From: Prevotellaceae bacterium UBA1787
GTDB taxonomy: Bacteria > Bacteroidota > Bacteroidia > Bacteroidales > Bacteroidaceae
NCBI GenBank assembly: GCA_002315195.1
Contig: DCGD01000075.1
Span: forward strand, 2,330-7,655
DNA: 5,326 nt
Direction of reading: 5' to 3'
This document shows, one piece after another, positions 1 through 5,310 of the stretch. The notes beneath the pieces were generated by a model, which saw nothing but the letters and a program-made list of their open reading frames with translations, made no database searches and was not told the DNA's origin. Position 1 is the first letter of the stretch, and each line of letters opens with the position of its first letter. Both the position numbers and the translations under genes were made by a program.

Positions 1-1065
1 GGTAATCAATGGGAACTTTGTGCGGTAGGTGTCCCAAAGAGACCAGGAACTATAGTATTGGAAATTGGCAGAATGTGGTTTTCCGTCGGTGGCGAGAAAA
101 TGGGTGAAGGTGTTGTCCGTCATTTGGAATGGACTGTGGAACGTGCGATAGAGAGAAGTGTAGAAGATAGTCTGTTCATCGTCGGTCCCTCCTTTGACTT
201 TGACGTTTGACAAAGTTTCTTTCCATTCGTTCCGTGCCAGTTGTGCAATTCTGTGGAAAGAGTATTTCCATACATCCTCTTCGGAGATTTTGTCCAGTTC
301 CGAAGCCAGTCCCGTGGAGACGACAATGCGTATTTCGATGTTGTTGTCGTGCGGACCGGTGAAATACATCAGTTTGATGCCGTTCTTTTTGTTTGAGATG
401 TTGAACGGTGTATTTGAAAACAGTTTGTAAAAAAGGTGGTATCGTCCGCGTCCGCAAGTGTTGCTGCTTATGACCATTCCTTCCGCCGATGTTTGGCTGC
501 ACTTTCGGAAAGAACAGTTGTGTACTTTTTCAAAGGACGAGGCGGGGTTGATGAGCAGGCAAGCCTGTTCCGCGGTAGGGAAAATAAATTGTTCAACCGC
601 CATGTGTCGGTCGGCTGTCGTTTTCACTTCCACTCCATTGTTGAGTCTGACTCGGTAGAGTCCCGGGACCGCCTTTTCCGTTTTCTTGTAGAGTTTTACG
701 GGCTTATTGTTCGTGATGGGAAGGATAGAGACGTTCCCCCCGCACCCATTTCCCCCGACGCCCGACAAGCGGTTGATGGAAAAACCAGAGATGGTGGTGA
801 CCTCATAGTCGTATCCCGGGTGTTGTCGTGGGTTGCAGTCCGGTCCCACTTGGATCATTCCAAACGGGACCGTTGCCCCGGGTGAGAGTTGTCCGAAGTC
901 GTTTGCGGTACCGAGGAAGAGGTTAACTTTGTCCAAGGGGTCAGGGACGCTGAAAGAATGACCGGTCGTCTCGGCGTTGAGCCAAAGAGTGGCAAGGTTG
1001 CAGGCTGCGATGATGCCCGCTGTCTTGTAGGTAAAGTGTCTCATTATAATATGATGATGTTTCAT
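1..1065 (-). CDS. Glycoside hydrolase family 92 (alpha-mannosidase-type) protein, N-terminal part, cut by window edge
   Basis: Reading the minus strand from the ATG at 1065 gives 355 codons with no stop up to base 1. GH92 enzymes are calcium-dependent exo-alpha-mannosidases, exported by Bacteroidota to trim mannose from N-glycans or mannans. Family-like blocks appear in order: LFLGTAND (49-56), PGATVPFGMIQ (62-72), PGYDYE (83-88), ISGFSINRLSGVG (92-104), FYTSLYRTFHSPF (301-313) and YYSSWSLWDTYRTKFPL (337-353). The last, aromatic WSLWDTYRT block is highly characteristic. The N-terminus has basic residues and a hydrophobic stretch ending near LNA-ET (29-32), consistent with export. GH92 proteins usually have about 700-760 residues, so roughly half is missing, including most of the (alpha/alpha)6 barrel and the catalytic acid and base; activity and linkage specificity cannot be judged. 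ATG 1044, in frame, is an alternative start that gives a more ordinary signal peptide. Family assignment is strong; substrate is unknown. Confidence 0.9.
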   Translation of the reverse strand, partial: MKHHHIIMRHFTYKTAGIIAACNLATLWLNAETTGHSFSVPDPLDKVNLFLGTANDFGQLSPGATVPFGMIQVGPDCNPRQHPGYDYEVTTISGFSINRLSGVGGNGCGGNVSILPITNNKPVKLYKKTEKAVPGLYRVRLNNGVEVKTTADRHMAVEQFIFPTAEQACLLINPASSFEKVHNCSFRKCSQTSAEGMVISSNTCGRGRYHLFYKLFSNTPFNISNKKNGIKLMYFTGPHDNNIEIRIVVSTGLASELDKISEEDVWKYSFHRIAQLARNEWKETLSNVKVKGGTDDEQTIFYTSLYRTFHSPFQMTDNTFTHFLATDGKPHSANFQYYSSWSLWDTYRTKFPLIT

Positions 1066-1108
1066 GTTTGCAGGTAGCCTCTTCAATCTCGTTAGGTTCT
1101 CTTCAACT

Positions 1109-1116
1109 CAAATATA
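1109..1116 (-). promoter_or_regulatory. Candidate -7 element for the GH92 gene
   Basis: The minus strand reads TATATTTG here, an exact match to the Bacteroidota -7 consensus TAnnTTTG. Transcription would start near 1102 and give a leader of about 37 bases before ATG 1065. No convincing -33 TTTG lies about 20 bases upstream, so this is a half-supported promoter. Confidence 0.4.
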
Positions 1117-1218
1117 GATGTTAAATTTTCGGCCATTTTGGCGTTCACTTGATGTCATAGGCTATTAGGTATAAAATCAATTCGGCATAATAGACTTGTC
1201 ATGCCTTGTGCCGTATTA

Positions 1219-1247
1219 TTGGTGCAAAATTACACATTTTGTACCAA
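1219..1247. promoter_or_regulatory. 29-bp dyad symmetry in the divergent intergenic region (possible operator or hairpin)
   Basis: Arms TTGGTGCAAAAT (1219-1230) and ATTTTGTACCAA (1236-1247) are complementary over 12 positions with one exception, a G-T pair, around a 5-base loop TACAC. There is no T-run after it, so it is not a standard terminator. The left arm and loop also contain a minus-strand TAATTTTG (1232 to 1225), which fits TAnnTTTG, so a protein bound here could overlap a promoter. No regulator can be named. Confidence 0.35.
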
Positions 1248-1450
1248 ATGGTGGCGGTAATGGCGAAAATATCCACTTGTTTGTAATTACTTTTCAGATA
1301 ATATGCGGTTATCATAATAAAAAAGCGCGGTGTTCGTTATATAGTGAAACAAGCGTGATTTTATCATGTTCAAGATAGGGTCAAAGGTGGAAATACTAAA
1401 AAATATTAATAAAAAGTGAGGTGAATAGACCGTGTGTCAAATATTCTTTA

Positions 1451-1458
1451 TATATTTG
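1451..1458 (+). promoter_or_regulatory. Candidate -7 element for the exbB-exbD-exbD-tonB operon
   Basis: TATATTTG matches the Bacteroidota -7 consensus TAnnTTTG exactly. Initiation near 1465 would leave a leader of about 118 bases before exbB. The expected -33 TTTG is not clear; only a GTGTG stretch (1432-1436) lies roughly there. It is the best plus-strand match found in the intergenic region. Confidence 0.45.
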
Positions 1459-1582
1459 CAGCGTATTAGTGTGTGCTTTGATGAAACGATTTTAGCGAAA
1501 GTATGTTGTCAAGGGCACGATTACATTGAAAAAGAATATAGTTAAACAAATAATTTTAATAATTTAAATTTAGTTAAAACAA

Positions 1583-2407
1583 ATGGAAACAAAACAAAAC
1601 AAAAAGCCGGCTGCTAAGAAAGGCGCTGCTTTTAAGGGAATTAGAAACGCATTTTGGGTGATTGTCATCTGTATCATCATTGCCATCATCATCTTCCTCA
1701 CGGTATTTGGAAACCCCAGCAATTTTGCTGGCGGTGATACGGCAAACAAGTCCATCAACATGTTGGGTACCATCTACAAGGGTGGTTTCGTGGTTCCTAT
1801 CATCCACGGTATGTGCCTTACCGTTGTTGCATTGATTGTTGAGCGTTGGTTGGCTCTCCGCACCGCGTTTGGTACCATGACGCTTGTAAAGTTCACGGAT
1901 GGCATCCGTAAGGCGATGGCAACTGACGATCTCGATGCCGCCAAGGCATTGTGCGACAAGCAGGGTGGTTCAGTAGCAGCAGTAGTTTCCGCAGCGTTGC
2001 AGCGCTACGCATCGGAGGCTGCCGATGAGACAAAGACGAAGAAGGACAAGATGGAGGCAATCAAGGGTGCCATTGACGATGCAACCGCGGTAGAGATGCC
2101 GACACTTCAGATGAACTTGCCTATCCTCGGTGTATTGACGACCCTCGGTGTGTTGACCGGTCTTCTCGGAACCGTGTTGGGTATGATCAAGTCATTCGCC
2201 GCTTTGTCCGCAGGTGGTGGTGCTGACTCCTCCGCTCTTTCCGAGGGTACTTCCGAGGCGCTTGTAAACACCGCCAGCGGTATTGCCACCTCCGCACTCG
2301 CCATGATTTTCTATAATTTCTATACAAATAGAATCGACAAGATGACCTATACTCTTGATGAGGTTGGTTTCATCATTGTCAACTCTTTCGCGAAGTCACA
2401 CAAGTAA
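1583..2407 (+). CDS. exbB: ExbB/TolQ/MotA-family proton-channel protein of the TonB energy complex
   Basis: ExbB forms the oligomeric inner-membrane channel that, with ExbD, uses the proton gradient to energise TonB. The 274-residue protein has a Lys-rich cytoplasmic N-terminus (1-22), a strong membrane segment at about 23-43, a second at about 68-87 ending in VERW, a soluble helical region (about 95-178), and two further segments at about 180-205 and 226-248. TM3 holds GLLGTVLGM and TM4 holds SEALVNTASG. T197, E225 and T230 sit at the same mutual spacing as E. coli ExbB T148, E176 and T181, the polar channel residues, so the protein looks functional. The extra N-terminal segment makes it longer than E. 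coli ExbB (244 residues) and is usual for Bacteroidota. ATG 1583 follows an A/T-rich leader. It heads the operon, 23 bases before the first exbD. TolQ or MotA homology is distant, and the linked tonB favours ExbB. Confidence 0.93.
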   Translation: METKQNKKPAAKKGAAFKGIRNAFWVIVICIIIAIIIFLTVFGNPSNFAGGDTANKSINMLGTIYKGGFVVPIIHGMCLTVVALIVERWLALRTAFGTMTLVKFTDGIRKAMATDDLDAAKALCDKQGGSVAAVVSAALQRYASEAADETKTKKDKMEAIKGAIDDATAVEMPTLQMNLPILGVLTTLGVLTGLLGTVLGMIKSFAALSAGGGADSSALSEGTSEALVNTASGIATSALAMIFYNFYTNRIDKMTYTLDEVGFIIVNSFAKSHK

Positions 2408-2430
2408 GATATTATAAGGAATAAGTAATT

Positions 2431-3114
2431 ATGGGACATTTTAAAATACAAAAGAAAGACATCTTCATAGACATGACGCCTATGAGCGATGTTATGGTCC
2501 TATTGCTTACCTTTTTTATGCTTACTGCCACATTCGTCAAGCCAGAACCAGTACAGGTAAACACTCCTGGTTCAGTGTCTGATATCAAAATCCCTGAGAC
2601 CAAGTTGATGACAATCTTTGTTTCACCCGAAGGCAAGGTCTTCTTGACCATGGACAATCCCGCTCAACTGAAGGATGTGCTTGCTTTGATGGGAGAAAGA
2701 TATGGTACGTCCTTTACGGATGAAGAAAAGAAAGCGTTCAGCAAGACATCGGCGTTTGGTGTGCCGATGAACGAGATGCATTCGTTTCTTCAGTTGGAGG
2801 CCGGTCAACGCGAAGCTTACTTAAGTGGAAGTGAAATAAAAGGAATACCAGTAGGTAAAATGTTAGATGATGAAGCTACGGTGAAGGATGACAACGGAGA
2901 GGATTTGCTTTCCGTAACGACCGAGCCGAGTGAATTTAAGGATTGGGTAAAGTGCGCTCGCGATGTAGAGCCGAACATGGTCATCGCCATCAAGGCCGAT
3001 GCGAAGACGCCATATTCAAACATCAAGACAGTGATGAACTCCTTGCAGGATATCAAGGAAAACCGTTACAATTTGATAACCAACCTTAAGAATGTTCAAC
3101 CTGTTGATGCATAA
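2431..3114 (+). CDS. exbD: ExbD-family biopolymer transport protein, first copy
   Basis: ExbD is the single-pass inner-membrane partner that sits in the ExbB pore and relays proton flow to TonB. The 227-residue protein starts with a short cytoplasmic tail, then DMTPMSDVMVLLLTFFML (14-31). D20 occupies the place of the essential membrane aspartate, D25 in E. coli ExbD. A periplasmic part follows: strands around 58-74 (LMTIFVSPEGKVFL), a long charged insert at about 80-178, and a conserved-type end (MVIAIKADAKTPYSNIKTVM, 183-202) resembling the last strand-helix-strand of ExbD. E. coli ExbD has only 141 residues; the insert accounts for the extra length, as in many Bacteroidota ExbD proteins. 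An AAGGA at 2416-2420, ten bases before ATG 2431, may aid initiation. Together with the second copy 12 bases downstream it suggests a mixed ExbD pair. Confidence 0.9.
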   Translation: MGHFKIQKKDIFIDMTPMSDVMVLLLTFFMLTATFVKPEPVQVNTPGSVSDIKIPETKLMTIFVSPEGKVFLTMDNPAQLKDVLALMGERYGTSFTDEEKKAFSKTSAFGVPMNEMHSFLQLEAGQREAYLSGSEIKGIPVGKMLDDEATVKDDNGEDLLSVTTEPSEFKDWVKCARDVEPNMVIAIKADAKTPYSNIKTVMNSLQDIKENRYNLITNLKNVQPVDA

Positions 3115-3126
3115 AAGAAGACAGTT

Positions 3127-3771
3127 ATGAAAACCAAACAAAAGAAATTAAACGCCCGCGTGGATTTCACGCCGATGGTGGACATGATGATGCTTCTTAT
3201 TACATTCTTCATGCTTTGTACGACACTTTCCAAGCCACAGACCATGGAAATCAGCATGCCGTCGAACAAGAAGGACTTGAATGAAGATCAGCAGAACAAG
3301 GTAAAGGCGTCTGAGGCAATCACCCTTTTGCTCGACAAGGACAATTCGCTGTATTACTACAATGGTATCCCGGAGCTTGACAATTTGGAGAAAACCGAGT
3401 ACGGCGAGGCAGGTCTTCGCAAGATGCTTTTGCAACGTAACATAGCAGCGATTGAAAAGGTTCGCAAATTGCGCCGCGAATATGCCGCCAAGGGAACGGG
3501 CGATGCTTTTTCGGAGCAGAAAATCAAGAAGGAGTTTGAGACAGAACTCAACAAGATTCGTGCGGAGAAGGGTGTGCCCAACGTAATTATCAAGGCATCC
3601 GATGAGGCGAACTACGAAAACCTCATAGACGCCCTTGACGAAATGCAGATTTGCGATATTGGCAAGTACGTCATAGTACCAATTACCGAATTCGACAATG
3701 ACATGATTAAGAACTATTTGGAGAAACATCCCGAGGCTGCCGCTCCCGCCGCAGCAGAAAAAACTGAATAA
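3127..3771 (+). CDS. exbD: ExbD-family biopolymer transport protein, second copy
   Basis: This is a second ExbD, 214 residues, clearly related to its upstream neighbour but diverged along most of its length. The N-terminus reads RVDFTPMVDMMMLLITFFML (11-30); D19 is the equivalent of the proton-pathway aspartate and the single membrane helix spans about 17-33. The periplasmic part has strands near 64-80 (AITLLLDKDNSLYYYNG), a strongly charged predicted helix (about 95-147, rich in Lys, Arg and Glu) and a final domain with VPNVIIKASDEANYENLIDAL (150-170, quoted in part) followed by VIVPITEF (182-189). The end is an Ala/Pro stretch (203-210). The gene lies 12 bases after the first exbD and 3 bases before tonB, so translation is probably coupled. 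Both copies keep the aspartate, so neither looks like a dead paralogue; a heteromeric motor is an inference from gene order. Confidence 0.9.
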   Translation: MKTKQKKLNARVDFTPMVDMMMLLITFFMLCTTLSKPQTMEISMPSNKKDLNEDQQNKVKASEAITLLLDKDNSLYYYNGIPELDNLEKTEYGEAGLRKMLLQRNIAAIEKVRKLRREYAAKGTGDAFSEQKIKKEFETELNKIRAEKGVPNVIIKASDEANYENLIDALDEMQICDIGKYVIVPITEFDNDMIKNYLEKHPEAAAPAAAEKTE

Positions 3772-3774
3772 GCC

Positions 3775-4599
3775 ATGGCAAAGATAGATTTACTTTCACA
3801 GGATTGGTGCAACCTTCTTTTTGAGGAAGGTAACCAGAAGTATGGAGCTTATCAGTTGCGTGCGGAAACCGGGTCGCGTAATGTGAAGTCCCTCATTGCA
3901 TTGTTCATATTGCTCGCCATCGTCGGCATAATCCCGTTTATCGTCACCGCCATTGAAAAGACCGTAGCGGATCAGAATGTGACTACCGTAACCCAGCTTT
4001 CCAAGCTTGAGGAGGCGAAGGTGGAGGACAAGAACATCATCAAGAAGGTAGAGCCGAAGCAGGCCGAGCCACAGCGCATCAAGTCATCCATCAAGTTTAC
4101 CGCTCCTGTCATTAAGAAGGATGAGGAGGTTTCCGAAGACGATGAGCTCAAGAGCCAGAAAGAGCTTGGTGAGACAAAGGTAGCCATTTCCATCGCTGAC
4201 GTAAAGGGTAATGATGAAACCCATGGTAAGGATATTGCCGACATCAAGGAAGTCATCACCTCACAGGTGGACGAAGAAGCCAAGGTATTTGACTTTGTAG
4301 AGCAGCCTCCCGTATTCCCGGGTGGTGGTGATGCGGCCCTTTTGAAGTACATCAACGAGCATTTGAAGTATCCTTCAATCGCAGCTGAAAATGGTACGCA
4401 AGGAACAGTACTTATTCGTTTCGTCGTAACCCATACGGGTGAAGTCGGTGACGTACAGGTGCTGAAGAGCGTTGATACGTATCTTGACCGTGAGGCAGTC
4501 CGTGTTATCAAGGAACTTCCCAAGTTCGTCCCGGGCCGTCAGCAGGGTAAGCCGGTAAATGTATGGTTCCAAGTTCCGGTTCGTTTCGTTCTTGAATAA
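3775..4599 (+). CDS. tonB: TonB energy-transducing protein
   Basis: TonB links the ExbB/ExbD motor to outer-membrane transporters by binding their TonB boxes. This 274-residue protein has a cytoplasmic N-terminus with KYGAYQLR (22-29), a motif seen in Bacteroidota TonB proteins, one membrane anchor (about 38-60), and a periplasmic linker of about 115 residues. A complete C-terminal TonB domain runs from about 176 to the end: QPPVFPGGGDAALLKYI (177-193), LKYPSIAAENGTQGTVLIRF (197-216), the TGEVGDVQVLKSVD block (221-234), LDREAVRVIKELPKFVPG (237-254) and VPVRFVLE at the C-terminus. The linker carries Lys/Glu-rich and Asp/Glu-rich stretches (about 79-99 and 115-130) rather than the long Pro-Lys/Pro-Glu repeats of E. 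coli TonB. The start ATG 3775 lies only 3 bases after the exbD stop. It is the last gene of the operon. Confidence 0.93.
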   Translation: MAKIDLLSQDWCNLLFEEGNQKYGAYQLRAETGSRNVKSLIALFILLAIVGIIPFIVTAIEKTVADQNVTTVTQLSKLEEAKVEDKNIIKKVEPKQAEPQRIKSSIKFTAPVIKKDEEVSEDDELKSQKELGETKVAISIADVKGNDETHGKDIADIKEVITSQVDEEAKVFDFVEQPPVFPGGGDAALLKYINEHLKYPSIAAENGTQGTVLIRFVVTHTGEVGDVQVLKSVDTYLDREAVRVIKELPKFVPGRQQGKPVNVWFQVPVRFVLE

Positions 4600-4618
4600 G
4601 GAATCCCAGCTATACGCA

Positions 4619-4652
4619 AAAAAAGACCGATATTTCAATGTCGGTCTTTTTT
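4619..4652 (+). terminator. Rho-independent terminator after tonB
   Basis: A 15-bp stem pairs 4619-4633 (AAAAAAGACCGATAT) with 4638-4652 (ATGTCGGTCTTTTTT), with one G-T pair, around the loop TTCA. The right arm ends in six T residues. It begins 20 bases after the tonB stop and should end the operon transcript. Because the left arm starts with an A-run, it could also act on transcripts arriving from the right. Confidence 0.9.
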
Positions 4653-4691
4653 GTTATTCCAACGTCATACCTTGTCGGTGTTTTATCAATA

Positions 4692-4901
4692 TCATCTTTT
4701 GAAACAGGAACATGCCATTAAAGATGCCCGGGCATTCTTGTCAGGCCCGAAGCGGTCTTCCATTTCATTGCGTATGCCCACTTCATCATGGATAGAATTC
4801 AGGGACTGGCAGAGCAAGTCGCGGATGGTATTTCGGAAGCCGTCACGGCCGATTTCACGGAACGTATTACATGCATGATACATGGCGACAGGCATGTCCA
4901 C
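4692..4901 (-). CDS. Small unrecognised frame, possibly a gene remnant
   Basis: The minus strand holds a 69-codon frame from GTG 4901 (or ATG 4895) to TGA 4692-4694. I do not recognise the protein. It is mostly polar and helical-looking, with no signal peptide or membrane segment. A few lines point to coding origin: many codons end in C, and the stretch is G+C-richer than the AT-rich DNA to its right. The frame also stays open upstream of the GTG as GLHFLREFS until a TGA near 4927, so the start may be lost and the frame may be the tail of a decayed gene. No ribosome site or promoter stands out. An opposite frame at 4651-4878 overlaps nearly all of it; only one can be real and neither may be. 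Confidence 0.25.
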   Translation of the reverse strand: MDMPVAMYHACNTFREIGRDGFRNTIRDLLCQSLNSIHDEVGIRNEMEDRFGPDKNARASLMACSCFKR

Positions 4902-5006
4902 GGAGAATTCGCGAAGGAAATGAAGACCTCATGACCTCTTGACACACTTGTGAAAGTCGTGTAACTTACTTATGACATGTTTTATTAACAATTATGTACA
5001 AAAAGA

Positions 5007-5038
5007 TTTGTATTTATGAAGTAAAATTGGAATCTTTG
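5007..5038 (+). promoter_or_regulatory. Candidate Bacteroidota-type promoter (TTTG, 20-base spacer, AATCTTTG)
   Basis: TTTG at 5007-5010 and AATCTTTG at 5031-5038 are 20 bases apart, the spacing typical of -33/-7 pairs in Bacteroidota; the -7 box differs from TAnnTTTG only at its first base. The flanks are AT-rich. A transcript would begin near 5045, just before the short frame starting at 5057. Confidence 0.4.
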
Positions 5039-5056
5039 CAATGAAATATTAAAAAA

Positions 5057-5231
5057 ATGAGCGAAAAAAATGCAGTGTATTTTGAATATAAAAAGTTGAT
5101 TATTAATAAATTAGACAGAGATAGAGTTTTTGAATCCATTTCATTATAACAATGATCAAGACATTCACCGTATTCTCTACGGTACTCCCGGCGGCATGTT
5201 TTTGAACCCATTCCATTATAACAATGATTAA
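5057..5231 (+). pseudogene. Broken coding remnant with an in-frame internal repeat
   Basis: From ATG 5057 a frame reads MSEKNAVYFEYKKLIINKLD and continues to DRDRV, then closes at TAA 5147-5149 after 30 codons. The neighbouring frame, open from 5115 to TAA 5229-5231, contains FLNPFHYNND, then QDIHRILYGTPGG, then FLNPFHYNND again. Losing one T from the T5 run at 5127-5131 would join the two as DRDRV-LNPFHYNND. The two repeat copies differ by two silent changes and a CAA-to-TAA change, and the similarity continues as DIHR versus DLNR beyond the TAA, which suggests the stop is a mutation. Function is unknown. HRILYGTPG recalls the start of a Walker A loop in McrB-like AAA+ proteins, but the GK[ST] part is absent. 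Gene wreckage is the simplest reading; a chance frame is possible. Confidence 0.35.
5126..5162 (+). repeat. 37-bp direct repeat, copy 1
   Basis: This copy matches 5198-5234 at 34 of 37 positions; all three differences are C/T exchanges. It begins GTTTTTGAAT and ends GATCAAGAC. Weaker similarity continues for nine more bases on the right (6 of 9). The period is 72 bases, exactly 24 codons. Confidence 0.85.
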
Positions 5232-5234
5232 GAC
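5198..5234 (+). repeat. 37-bp direct repeat, copy 2
   Basis: This is the second copy, beginning GTTTTTGAAC and ending GATTAAGAC, separated from copy 1 by 35 bases (5163-5197). The in-between sequence contains a small hairpin, ACCGTA (5167-5172) with TACGGT (5178-5183). No third copy is found 72 bases further right or left. Confidence 0.85.
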
Positions 5235-5253
5235 CTTAATCGTCCAGTTGTTA

Positions 5254-5310
5254 TCACAAGATAAATAGCTTGACTTTTTCAGGTAGGTTGTACACTTTGA
5301 TGTTCTTGTC
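5254..5310 (-). CDS. Possible C-terminal tail of a minus-strand gene, unrecognised
   Basis: The minus strand reads DKNIKVYNLPEKVKLFIL and then TGA (5256 to 5254). The peptide has a natural-looking alternation of charged and hydrophobic residues, like the end of a real protein. An in-frame TAA at 5313-5311 closes the frame just upstream, so if it is a gene end it must be frameshifted or interrupted. At 18 codons this may be chance; I do not recognise the family. Confidence 0.15.
   Translation of the reverse strand, partial: DKNIKVYNLPEKVKLFIL

Larger units (their letters stand above)
1066..1582. other. Divergent intergenic region between the GH92 gene and exbB
   Basis: These 517 AT-rich bases separate the two divergent genes. 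Besides the two -7 candidates and the dyad I see no RNA gene, riboswitch or believable protein. The open frame at 1196-1378 starts without a plausible ribosome site and its protein is low-complexity Cys/His/Tyr-rich, so it looks like chance. The last 50 bases before exbB are almost pure A/T, as is common ahead of well-expressed Bacteroidota genes that do not rely on Shine-Dalgarno pairing. Confidence 0.6.

Noticed and set aside
176..502. Minus-strand frame of 108 codons
   Set aside because: It is a different minus-strand frame from the GH92 reading frame, and its translation is Arg/Gln/His-rich with no family features.
436..885. Plus-strand open frame of 149 codons
   Set aside because: It lies wholly opposite the GH92 coding frame, which has clear family motifs; the plus-strand frame is a shadow.
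1183..1213. Inverted repeats CGGCA/TGCCG and GGCAT/ATGCC
   Set aside because: Five-base arms with long loops occur by chance in AT-rich DNA of this length.
1196..1378. 60-codon plus-strand frame in the divergent intergenic region
   Set aside because: It has an unlikely amino-acid composition, no ribosome site, and spans the dyad; most likely chance.
3148..3729. 193-codon minus-strand frame opposite the second exbD
   Set aside because: It is antisense to a clear ExbD gene; its hydrophobic, Val/Leu-rich composition reflects reading the complement of charged codons.
3972..4523. 183-codon minus-strand frame opposite tonB
   Set aside because: It is a Ser/Thr-rich shadow of the tonB gene, which has a complete TonB C-terminal domain.
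4651..4878. 75-codon plus-strand frame after the terminator
   Set aside because: It starts at a non-ATG codon on the terminator edge and has a Ser/Arg-rich translation; the opposite minus-strand frame looks slightly more coding-like, though it is weak too.
5126..5234. Two-repeat CRISPR array (37-base repeats, 35-base spacer)
   Set aside because: The dimensions fit, but only two copies exist and they differ at three sites, two of them silent in an open frame. Similarity runs past the repeat end in conservative codons, the spacer contains its own hairpin, and no cas gene is visible. It is kept as two direct repeats.
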